Source: Rippkaea orientalis PCC 8801 (GTDB lineage: Bacteria; Cyanobacteriota; Cyanobacteriia; Cyanobacteriales; Microcystaceae). From it: a stretch of DNA of 64,000 bases. Positions 53,718-61,029 of this stretch are shown here, one piece after another. Location: NCBI RefSeq assembly GCF_000021805.1, contig NC_011726.1, positions 992,001 to 1,056,000 of the forward strand. The letters run 5' to 3'. A program made the translations under genes and the position numbers. The stretch's first letter is position 1, and each line of letters begins with the position of its first letter. The notes beneath the pieces are model-generated. The model did not search any database. It worked only from the letters and a program-made list of their open reading frames with translations, and was not told the DNA's origin.

Positions 53718-53945
53718 ATGCGTTCCCTAAAAAGTTTGTTAACTGTTGGCTTTGTGTTTGGATTAATTTTTATTTGGATTGGGGATGTTTTTCTACCCAA
53801 ACCCTTAAGTACCATCAGTAAAAATACCCGAACGAGGATTAATCAAGTTCTCATCGGAGCAACCCCGAACCCCAAGATAAAAAACCCCAATGATGGTTTG
53901 AAAAAACAAGCGGACGAAGCTGAGCAAAAATTAGTCACTCATTAA
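53718..53945 (+). CDS. Small membrane-anchored protein of unknown function
   Basis: A 75-residue protein with one N-terminal membrane segment (LLTVGFVFGLIFIWIGDVFL) and a charged, Asn/Lys-rich C-terminal half. The ATG at 53718 has GGAGG nine bases upstream and is preferred over the open frame that begins at a TTG 14 codons earlier. No family recognised. It follows the methyltransferase by 77 bp on the same strand. Confidence 0.65.
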   Translation: MRSLKSLLTVGFVFGLIFIWIGDVFLPKPLSTISKNTRTRINQVLIGATPNPKIKNPNDGLKKQADEAEQKLVTH

Positions 53946-53969
53946 TATTATTCTCCTACTTAATTGTAG

Positions 53970-53986
53970 GGTGGGCAATGCCCACC
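53970..53986. repeat. Dispersed GGTGGGCATTGCCCACC palindrome, copy 6
   Basis: A perfect copy between the small anchored protein and the convergent ilvC gene. Confidence 0.8.
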
Positions 53987-54012
53987 AAAAGGCTAAAATT
54001 CTGCTGAAACAA

Positions 54013-55008
54013 TTATTTGTCCTTTAACCAACTAAACATCGCCCGTAAATCTTTACCCACTTCTTCAATGGGATGTTCAGCTTCCTGACGACGCATCGCC
54101 GTAAATCCCGGTTTACCCGACTGATTTTCTAACACAAATTCCCGCGCAAACTGTCCCGTTTGGATTTCTCGGAGAATTTTCTTCATCTCAGCACGGGTTT
54201 CATCGGTGACGATGCGAGGACCACGGGTTAAATCGCCATATTCAGCCGTATTGGAGATACTATCGCGCATTTTCGCCAGTCCTCCCTCAACAATCAGGTC
54301 AACAATTAGCTTGACTTCGTGGAGACATTCAAAATAGGCTAATTCTGGCTGATATCCCGCATTTACTAGGGTTTCAAACCCTCCTTTAATCAGAGCACTT
54401 AACCCACCACAAAGCACCACCTGTTCACCAAACAAGTCGGTTTCCGTCTCTTCGCGGAAGGTGGTTTCTAAAATTCCGGCACGGGTTCCCCCAATACCTT
54501 TAGCATAAGCCATGGCGCGATCGCGGGCTTGTCCTGTGGCATCTTGATAGACGGCAAATAAACAGGGAACCCCCTCTCCTTGTTCGTAGGTGCGTCGAAC
54601 TAGATGGCCTGGACCCTTGGGTGCAATCATGACGACATCGACGGTAGGAGGAGGAACCACTTGACCAAAGTGGATATTAAATCCGTGGGCAAAACACAGA
54701 ACCTTTCCTTCGCTTAAATAAGGCGCAATTTCGTGGGTATACACCGCTTTTTGGACTTCATCGGGCAAAAGAATCATAATCCAATCGGCAGCTTGGGCTG
54801 CTTCTGCGACGCTAAGCACTTTTAAGCCTGCTTCCTCGGCTTTTTTGGCAGATTTACTGCCTGGATACAGCCCCACAATTACATTTATGCCACTATCTTT
54901 GAGATTCAGGGCGTGGGCGTGACCTTGGGAGCCATAACCAATAATAGCGATGGTTTTTCCCGCCAATAGGTCAAGGTTGGCATCTGTGTCATAATACATA
55001 CGGGCCAT
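54013..55008 (-). CDS. ilvC: Ketol-acid reductoisomerase
   Basis: A 331-residue NADP-dependent enzyme of valine, leucine and isoleucine synthesis. The Rossmann motif is [18 protein letters not shown], and the catalytic C-terminal domain has GGIGGTRAG-like [23 protein letters not shown] and [15 protein letters not shown]. The ATG at 55008 ([12 protein letters not shown]) has AAGGAG upstream and matches the family; the frame extends eight codons further. Single transcription unit. Confidence 0.97.
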   Translation of the reverse strand: MARMYYDTDANLDLLAGKTIAIIGYGSQGHAHALNLKDSGINVIVGLYPGSKSAKKAEEAGLKVLSVAEAAQAADWIMILLPDEVQKAVYTHEIAPYLSEGKVLCFAHGFNIHFGQVVPPPTVDVVMIAPKGPGHLVRRTYEQGEGVPCLFAVYQDATGQARDRAMAYAKGIGGTRAGILETTFREETETDLFGEQVVLCGGLSALIKGGFETLVNAGYQPELAYFECLHEVKLIVDLIVEGGLAKMRDSISNTAEYGDLTRGPRIVTDETRAEMKKILREIQTGQFAREFVLENQSGKPGFTAMRRQEAEHPIEEVGKDLRAMFSWLKDK

Positions 55009-55171
55009 GAGGCTGTCTCCTTCGTGATGCAAGTTATCTTCTTTTCCAAACTTATTATTATACCGAAATTAGGGAGCATTTACATTATATTTTTTTTAAG
55101 TTAGTTAATGAATCCAGCACTCTGAACTGGCTGAGTCGAAAAAGAGAATTTGAATATGAGAATTTATGCTC

Positions 55172-55292
55172 AAAACCTGCCCTATCCCCACGATAACCTA
55201 GGTTAATTTTAATATTGATGTTGATGGTGAGAGGGCGGGTTTATGTTAATTGAGGATAGGAGGCATGGGTTATGGAAGAAACCCGCCCCTAC
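55172..55292. repeat. REP-like composite, right half of A hairpin plus complete B hairpin
   Basis: CAAAACCTGCCCTA, then the linker CACGATAACCTAGGTTAAT, then a complete B hairpin (GAGAGGGCGGGTTT ... AAACCCGCCCCTAC, 55229-55292). It is the same order as in the array around 57.3 kb and lies 22 bp from the antitoxin stop codon. Confidence 0.85.
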
Positions 55293-55314
55293 GCAAAAAT
55301 AAAAAACTATGAAG

Positions 55315-55539
55315 TTATTTACTATCTTGTAACTCATCCAATTTAGCTAATATTTTTAACCCTTCAGCAACATTACCTTTAGCTGCCATTGCCTTAAATC
55401 GACTCTCTGTATCAAATTCAGCTAAAGCAATTGTTGATAGTTCTTCCATTAATTTATTGATACTTATCCCTTTAGCCTGAGCTAATTGTTTTAATCTTAA
55501 ATGTTTGTCATCAGGTAAACGAATTGTTAAAGTTGCCAT
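55315..55539 (-). CDS. Ribbon-helix-helix type antitoxin
   Basis: A 74-residue protein with the ribbon-helix-helix DNA-binding pattern MATLTIRLPDDKHLRLKQLA, followed by GISINKLMEELS. The C-terminal half is charged and probably binds the toxin. It follows the PIN-domain gene by six bases, so the pair is an operon in toxin-antitoxin order, the reverse of the usual order. A complete REP-like hairpin lies directly after it. Confidence 0.8.
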   Translation of the reverse strand: MATLTIRLPDDKHLRLKQLAQAKGISINKLMEELSTIALAEFDTESRFKAMAAKGNVAEGLKILAKLDELQDSK

Positions 55540-55545
55540 TATCTA

Positions 55546-55968
55546 CTAACTCCTAATTATTTGTTCTGGTTTGAAGATGGATAAAGCAGGAAATAATAGT
55601 TCGCTATTTTGAAAATCTCTGACATTATTAGTAACAATAAATGAAGCATTTCCGGCTAAGGCTAATTCAATTAAGTGGTTATCAGCTTCATCTTGTAAAT
55701 TTGGTCGCCATAAATAGTAAATATTAATCCATTGATTGACACTTAAAAAGGCTTCAAATAATACGATAATCTCATCTTGAGTTAGAGAACATTTAGCCTG
55801 TACTTCATCCCGAAAAATGACTGATTCATACTCACAAAAAAGGGCATTCCCCATCAATGGCTGATATTCACCCTTCAAGCAAAGCCTAATCAATTCTCGA
55901 CTAGGCCCTCTTGAACCAATGAGCGCACTCACGAAAACGCTGGTATCAACAACAATTTTGGTAGCCAT
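55546..55968 (-). CDS. PIN-domain toxin of a VapC-like toxin-antitoxin system
   Basis: A 140-residue PIN-domain ribonuclease: the first catalytic Asp in KIVVDTSVFVSAL, a Glu in CEYESVI, Asp in LQDEADNHLIELAL, and Asp in VTNNVRDF, forming the usual acidic pocket. It matches the putative toxin component, PIN family rather than classical VapC. The ATG at 55968 gives the family N-terminus; the frame is open for 38 more codons. It precedes the RHH antitoxin gene by six bases. Confidence 0.85.
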   Translation of the reverse strand: MATKIVVDTSVFVSALIGSRGPSRELIRLCLKGEYQPLMGNALFCEYESVIFRDEVQAKCSLTQDEIIVLFEAFLSVNQWINIYYLWRPNLQDEADNHLIELALAGNASFIVTNNVRDFQNSELLFPALSIFKPEQIIRS

Positions 55969-56013
55969 GCTTTTATGATAGCGTATATGCTGCCAGATAT
56001 AGACATTTAAACC

Positions 56014-56038
56014 CAAAAAAATACAGGCCAATGGCCTG
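56014..56038 (-). terminator. Intrinsic terminator of the PEP-CTERM gene
   Basis: On the minus strand, CAGGCC-ATT-GGCCTG is a 6-bp G:C-rich stem followed by TATTTTTTT. It lies about 45 bp after the stop codon of the gene at 56083 and before the toxin start, separating the two units. Confidence 0.75.
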
Positions 56039-56082
56039 CAAATTACTAGAAAGCTTATTGTTGAAAAATCCACTAGACTCAA

Positions 56083-56772
56083 TTAAGCGTCTTTTTTGCC
56101 TTGTTTTTTGCTTTGAGCTAACTTACGCTTGAAGGAAGCACCAAACCCAATGGCAGCACCTGCACCGAGGATGGTGAGGGGTTCAGGAACAACTCCAGTG
56201 GGATTAGATTGGAAAGACTTATCACTATCTCGACAATTGCCATTTGGCAGGGTATCACCAGGAACACAGAGTTGTTGTGCGCGGATACCGACTGTTGCAA
56301 AATCAGCTAAAGTAGCACCATTATTAGCGATTGTGAATGAGAAGGTTTGAATGCCGTCATATCCTTGATTTCCAAGACGGAATACCCATTCCCACTCACC
56401 GTCAGGACTGGCAAGTTGATAATTTAGTCCATTCAGGTTACAACCTTGTCCGCAATTGTCACTGGCAGTATCAGTGGCAAACACTACTACTTGATTAGTA
56501 GGGGATACGTTAGATAAAGTGGTGTTTGAGATAGTTTTACCTCCGAGATCGATGAAGAGTCCCAAAGCTTCAGCATTCCAGGGATTAACTGTTAGGTTGA
56601 CATCAAAATTACTGCCATTTTCGGTTATTGTAAGGATATAATTTCCCGTGTCACCTTCGTTAGTAGTCCAGGTATCATAGGTGATTGATGCTGCATTAGC
56701 AACGCCAGGAAGAAAAGCAACACCCGTCGCTACTAAAGAAGCTCCAATTAATGTAGAAAGCGTTTTATTCAT
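56083..56772 (-). CDS. PEP-CTERM sorting domain protein
   Basis: A 229-residue exported protein with a signal peptide (STLIGASLVATGVAFLPGVANA), a beta-rich mature region of unknown function (two Cys pairs, for example NCGQGC) and the C-terminal PEP-CTERM signal: VVPEPLTILGAGAAIGFGASF then KRKLAQSKKQGKK. Such proteins are processed by an exosortase and delivered to the outer envelope or matrix. ATG at 56772 has GAGGAG five bases before it. Confidence 0.85.
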   Translation of the reverse strand: MNKTLSTLIGASLVATGVAFLPGVANAASITYDTWTTNEGDTGNYILTITENGSNFDVNLTVNPWNAEALGLFIDLGGKTISNTTLSNVSPTNQVVVFATDTASDNCGQGCNLNGLNYQLASPDGEWEWVFRLGNQGYDGIQTFSFTIANNGATLADFATVGIRAQQLCVPGDTLPNGNCRDSDKSFQSNPTGVVPEPLTILGAGAAIGFGASFKRKLAQSKKQGKKDA

Positions 56773-57036
56773 AATCTCCTCGTTTTGTGTGAATTTGCCC
56801 TTAACTGGGGGTTTAGGGGCAGTTTGTATAAAAGTAAGTTTACTGAATCTGACTTAAGTAATAGTAGAGAGATTCATTCACTAACATCCTTAATTCTACA
56901 GAGGCAATGTTAGCGATGATGTTAGTTTTGGGTATAACTTGTGTATAATTTCGCAGAAAGTGAAAAATAACATTTTTAGAAGAGAAATTTATGGCATTAT
57001 TTGGATGAGGATTTTAATTGTTATCGAGGTAGGGTT

Positions 57037-57447
57037 AGGGCGGGTTGATGTTAATTTTAGGATGGGTAGCATAGGTTATAGAAAAAACCCGCCCCTACGA
57101 TGGGACTAATGGTATAAGATTTCGTAGGGGCAGGTTTAGCGAGGATTTTGGTTATTATCGAGGAGTTATGTCCAAAACCTGCCCTACCCCCACGATAACC
57201 TCAGTTAATTTCAATATTGCCGTTGACGGTAAGAGGACGGGTTGATATTAATTGGGGAAGAATAACATTTTATTGCGTAGGGGCAGGTTTAGCGAGGATT
57301 TTAATTGTTATCGAGGAATGATGTCCAAAACCTGCCCTACCTCCACGATAACCTTGGTTAATTTGAATATTAGCATTGATGGTGAGAGGGCGGGTTTATG
57401 TTAATTTGGAATAGGTGGCATAGGTTATATAAGAAACCCGCCCCTAC
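57037..57447. repeat. REP-like array left of the RAYT gene (B1, A1, B', A2, B3)
   Basis: A chain of imperfect hairpins. A-type (GTAGGGGCAGGTTT ... AAAACCTGCCCTA) at 57123-57186 and 57276-57340, and B-type (GGGCGGGTT ... AAACCCGCCCCTAC) at 57037-57098 and 57385-57447, plus an incomplete B' at 57232. A1 and A2 start exactly 153 bp apart. A and B point towards each other, with a conserved linker CACGATAACC..GGTTAAT. The last arm ends four bases before the transposase stop codon. Before 57037 the gap to the PEP-CTERM gene shows nothing recognisable apart from a partial A loop at 57007-57030. Confidence 0.9.
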
Positions 57448-57451
57448 GAAG

Positions 57452-57943
57452 TTATTTATGATCTGGATCTTGTAACCAATTTTTCGGGTTATTAACAATA
57501 TATTCCCGAATACGGTTTAAATCCGATTCATTGCGAATAATATGTTCATAATAATTGCGTTGCCATACAGGAACATTAGGTGATTGACGTATCCGATTAA
57601 TTTGTCTCGCAGAAAAAGTTTTAAACCCGCGAATAATTTCAGGTATTCCTTTGCGTTTAATATTATATTTTTGATCAGTTAAGACCAAAATTCCATGTAA
57701 ATGATTAGGCATAATCACAAAATTATCCAGTTGTAAATAAGAATAGTAATGAGTTAACTTTTGCCAATTACATTCAACCGTATTGCCCAATAAATTTAGT
57801 TTCATTTTATCATTAATAATTTCACCAAATAGATATTCTTTTTGATAAGTACAAAGGGTAATAAAATAGGCTCCTGATTGAGAATAATCATAATTGTTTA
57901 AGCGAATAGAATGACGATGGTGAATATCTGGGTTATATTTCAT
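57452..57943 (-). CDS. REP-associated tyrosine transposase (RAYT, Y1_Tnp)
   Basis: A 163-residue HUH-superfamily protein: RHSIRLNNYDYSQSGAYFITLCTYQKE at the N-terminus is the IS200-like/RAYT pattern, and the metal-binding HUH motif lies in VIMPNHLHGIL. The catalytic Tyr is likely in REYIVNNPKNW or the YYEHIIRNESDL segment. Bacterial RAYTs recognise and cut REP hairpins with a GTAG foot. This one sits 4 bp (stop side) and 17 bp (start side) from REP-like hairpins, whose 5' foot is GTAG. It is therefore likely the enzyme that maintains these repeats. Intact, no frameshift. Confidence 0.9.
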   Translation of the reverse strand: MKYNPDIHHRHSIRLNNYDYSQSGAYFITLCTYQKEYLFGEIINDKMKLNLLGNTVECNWQKLTHYYSYLQLDNFVIMPNHLHGILVLTDQKYNIKRKGIPEIIRGFKTFSARQINRIRQSPNVPVWQRNYYEHIIRNESDLNRIREYIVNNPKNWLQDPDHK

Positions 57944-57956
57944 AGTGAAAAATGAT

Positions 57957-58236
57957 GTTTGTAGGGACAGGTTTAGCGAGGATTTTGGTTATTATCGAGG
58001 AATTATATTCAAAACCTGCCCTATCCCCAAGATAACCTGGGTTAATTCCAATATTGGCGTTGACGGTGAGAGGACGGGTTGATATTAAGTTAGGATGAAT
58101 AATATTTTATTTCGTAGGGGCAGGTTTAGCGAGGATTTTGGTTGTTATCGAGGAATTATATTCAAAACCTGCCCTATCGCTACGATAACCTAGGTTAATT
58201 TTAATATTGGCGTTGACGGTGAGAAGGCGGGTTTTA
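57957..58236. repeat. REP-like array right of the RAYT gene (A3, B', A4, B5)
   Basis: A hairpins at 57960-58024 and 58113-58176, starting exactly 153 bp apart, with an incomplete B' (from 58070) between them and the left arm of a further B (58221-58236). The order and spacing repeat those of the left array; the two arrays are near copies that flank the transposase gene. After 58236 the sequence is unique leader DNA of the sugar kinase. Confidence 0.9.
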
Positions 58237-58319
58237 TCTTAATGGCTCTTATAGACTGAGTATGATAAATTACTAACAAAAGTCCAATTTAATAAGACTC
58301 TTTTTTGATAAAATTATTG

Positions 58320-59321
58320 ATGATTAATTATCCCGAAATACTCTGTTTAGGAGAAATCCTTTTTGATTGTTTAGCCGATCAACTCGGAGAAGAAATAAGT
58401 CAAGTCACCTCATGGACTGCCTATCCTGGGGGAGCTCCCGCTAATGTTGCTTGTGGTTTAATTAAATTAGGAACCTCAGCAGCATTTATCGGCTGTGTTG
58501 GAAAGGATGAACCCGGAAATCAACTCATTGAACTATTAGAAAAAATAGGGGTCAATTTAACAGGTATCCAACGCCATTCTATCGCCCCTACCCGACAGGT
58601 TTATGTCACTCGTTCCTTAAGCGGAGAACGCCATTTTGCCGGATTTGGTAAGATTAGTACCGATCAATTCGCTGATACCCAATTAAACCCCCAAAACATC
58701 CCCGAATCTGTCTTTATTCAAGCAAAATACCTAGTCACTGGAACCCTAGGACTCGCTTACCCCCAAAGTCAACAAGCCATCTATAAAGCCCTAGAATTGG
58801 CGAAAAAGCATCAAGTTAAGATAATGGTTGATATTAACTGGCGACCTGTCTTCTGGCTCAATTTAGACCCCGCACAGAAGCTAATTGAAGCCCTATTGCA
58901 GCAAGCCGATTTTATCAAATGTTCCGACGAAGAAGCCCAATGGTTATTTAAGACAGAAAATCCCCTAGAAATCGCCCAAAAATTTCCCAAGGCTTTAGGA
59001 ATATTAGTCACCGCAGGAGAAAAAGGCTGTCAGTATTTGTTAGGTGGCAATAGCGGTCAAATAGAAGCTTTTTCAGTGAAAGTCGTCGATACTACCGGGG
59101 CAGGAGATAGCTTTGTCGCGGGATTTTTGCATCAATGCTGTTTAAAAGGCGATCGCATCCTACAAGATTCCCAAATTGCCCAAGAAGTTATCCGTTATGC
59201 CAATGCTGTCGGGGCAATAACAACCACCCAACCAGGGGCGATCGCCCCTCAACCAACTGGGGAAGAAGTGACAGCTTTTTTGAGGGAAGAGGGGAAGACG
59301 GCGAAAAATATTAACTCCTGA
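58320..59321 (+). CDS. PfkB-family carbohydrate kinase (fructokinase-like)
   Basis: A 333-residue ribokinase-fold kinase: CLGEILFDCLADQ, AYPGGAPANVACGLIKLG, MVDINWRPVFW, and the catalytic GAGDSF element in DTTGAGDSFVAGFLHQC. It resembles bacterial fructokinases that phosphorylate fructose released from sucrose. The ATG at 58320 is preferred over a TTG five codons earlier. A REP-like repeat lies about 85 bp upstream. Confidence 0.88.
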   Translation: MINYPEILCLGEILFDCLADQLGEEISQVTSWTAYPGGAPANVACGLIKLGTSAAFIGCVGKDEPGNQLIELLEKIGVNLTGIQRHSIAPTRQVYVTRSLSGERHFAGFGKISTDQFADTQLNPQNIPESVFIQAKYLVTGTLGLAYPQSQQAIYKALELAKKHQVKIMVDINWRPVFWLNLDPAQKLIEALLQQADFIKCSDEEAQWLFKTENPLEIAQKFPKALGILVTAGEKGCQYLLGGNSGQIEAFSVKVVDTTGAGDSFVAGFLHQCCLKGDRILQDSQIAQEVIRYANAVGAITTTQPGAIAPQPTGEEVTAFLREEGKTAKNINS

Positions 59322-59442
59322 CTCCAAGTAAAAGGATGGATGAGAGAACATTCCTATGCAAAAATAGAAAGGCTTACACCGAGTCCTTGAAAAAGGGTTT
59401 TTCGGCAAGTTAACTAGACTGATACCTATTGAGAGACAGAAC

Positions 59443-59676
59443 ATGAAAGTTGGCGATCGCGTCCGAGTTGTTACATCTACTGTTGTTTATCATCACCCTG
59501 AACATAAAAAAGAACCTTTCGACCTCAAAGGAATGGAAGGCGAGATCCTTGAGATTATTACCCACTGGGAAGGAAGACCCGTTAGTGCCAATTTTCCCTT
59601 ATTAGTTAAGTTTGACAAAAAATTTAGAGCCCATTTTAAAGAACATGAATTAGAAGTCATCGAACCAGCAGAATAA
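59443..59676 (+). CDS. ftrV: Ferredoxin-thioredoxin reductase, variable (alpha) chain
   Basis: A 77-residue protein with the SH3-like FTR variable-chain pattern MKVGDRVRVVTSTVVYHHP, DLKGMEGEILEI, and FKEHELEVIEP. It binds the catalytic beta subunit of FTR, which passes electrons from photosynthetic ferredoxin to thioredoxin and so links light to enzyme regulation. It is found only in oxygenic phototrophs with the plant-type enzyme. The partner subunit gene is not in this window. Confidence 0.95.
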   Translation: MKVGDRVRVVTSTVVYHHPEHKKEPFDLKGMEGEILEIITHWEGRPVSANFPLLVKFDKKFRAHFKEHELEVIEPAE

Positions 59677-59705
59677 TTAAGTTTCTAAACAAAAATAAAT
59701 TGTTA

Positions 59706-59722
59706 GGTGGGCATTGCCCACC
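59706..59722. repeat. Dispersed GGTGGGCATTGCCCACC palindrome, copy 7
   Basis: A perfect copy 30 bases after the ftrV stop codon. Confidence 0.8.
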
Positions 59723-59825
59723 ACAAAGACTCTTATGATGCAATTGTTCAAGTGATTGAAATCACAGTCAGTTTTTCAAACTTAATATAAATTATAGTGT
59801 CATTGAATATCACTTCAATAAGCTG

Positions 59826-60299
59826 ATGTGTATTGCTGGAATGTGTTGTATTGGTTTATTCCTTGTAGTAGGAACCTGGTTTAAACCGTCTTTCTTTTGG
59901 AACAGTAGTCAATGTCTAAAAGTAAGGCATCGGCTAGGCAATCGTGGTACACAAGCGTTTTACTATGGTTTAGGGGGAATTTTACTCTTTATTGTCATAG
60001 CCTATTTAACAGGCTTCAATTCTATTAAAGAACTCGTTATTTTTGCGATGATTGCTTTGATTTTTATCTACTTTTTCGCAAAAAAAAGCAATGGTTTTTC
60101 TTTTAAATCCTTGAGTTTATCGCAAGGCAAAACGGTTAAAGATAAGTGGAAATGCGCTAATTTACGCCGTGAACTCGACAGACGAGTTTCAGCTACAACA
60201 GCCGAAAGATTAGTTGAACATGAAAGATTCAAATATCCCAATAAACCTGAATCTTGGTATTTAGACAAAGTTATTTATGATCTAAAACGAGGTAGATAA
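59826..60299 (+). CDS. Membrane protein of unknown function
   Basis: A 157-residue protein with two or three hydrophobic segments (GMCCIGLFLVVGTWF at the start, YYGLGGILLFIVIAYLTGF, and ELVIFAMIALIFIYFFA), followed by a basic cytoplasmic domain of about 65 residues ending YPNKPESWYLDKVIYDLKRGR, a segment that looks conserved. I do not recognise the family. It is convergent with the Uma2 gene downstream. Confidence 0.65.
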   Translation: MCIAGMCCIGLFLVVGTWFKPSFFWNSSQCLKVRHRLGNRGTQAFYYGLGGILLFIVIAYLTGFNSIKELVIFAMIALIFIYFFAKKSNGFSFKSLSLSQGKTVKDKWKCANLRRELDRRVSATTAERLVEHERFKYPNKPESWYLDKVIYDLKRGR

Positions 60300-60322
60300 T
60301 CGCAAGTTTACCAATAATTGAT

Positions 60323-60898
60323 TTAAAAAAGGGGTAATTCTAAAATAAATCCAGGTAACACCTTTTCCCCTGATAAAGTTGTCGGTAATGAGACAATTTC
60401 TACTGATTGATTTTGACGATAAATTTCTACTTGTTGAGTTTGAGGATCGATCAACCAACCCAACCGTAAACCACTATTCAGGTATTCGTGCATTTTCTCT
60501 TGAAGTTGGTTTAAAGCGTCACTACGGGATCTCAATTCAATAACAAAATCAGGACAAATTGGTGGAAACTTTTCTTGTTCTTCTGGGGTTAAGGCTTCCC
60601 ATCGTTCGTTAGCAATCCAAGCCACATCAGGAGACCGTTTACCTCCATTAGGTAAGGAAAAAATTGTCGAAGAACTAAACACTTTTCCCCGTTTAGTTTG
60701 ACGATTCCAAATGACGACATCAGCATTAAACTCGGATTCTCGATTACCACTAATCGCACCAACAGGAGGCATAATGATTAATTCTCCTTTAGCGGTTTGT
60801 TCGAGTTTCCAATCTTCATTAACTTGGCAGAGTTGATAGAATTGCTCATCGCTTAAGCCAACATTTTTTAGACTTAAAATAACTGCATTAGAAATCAT
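60323..60898 (-). CDS. Uma2 family endonuclease-like protein
   Basis: A 191-residue DUF820/Uma2 protein of a subtype different from the one at 22 kb: DEQFYQLCQVNEDWKLEQTAKGELIIMPP, then SPDVAWIANERWEAL, CPDFVIELRSRSD and YLNSGLRLGWLIDPQTQQVEIYR, which carry the PD-(D/E)XK residues. Intact. Divergent from menD, with about 130 bp between them. Confidence 0.9.
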   Translation of the reverse strand: MISNAVILSLKNVGLSDEQFYQLCQVNEDWKLEQTAKGELIIMPPVGAISGNRESEFNADVVIWNRQTKRGKVFSSSTIFSLPNGGKRSPDVAWIANERWEALTPEEQEKFPPICPDFVIELRSRSDALNQLQEKMHEYLNSGLRLGWLIDPQTQQVEIYRQNQSVEIVSLPTTLSGEKVLPGFILELPLF

Positions 60899-61029
60899 AA
60901 TTGATTAAAATTTGCTTAAATCTTTTACGATATAGTTAAAAAGTCGGAGAAAAATTAAGAACCCTATCTTAAGTTTTGTCAATGGACTAAGAGACTTCCG
61001 ACGGCTGATCTTATCTTCTATTATTTTCA

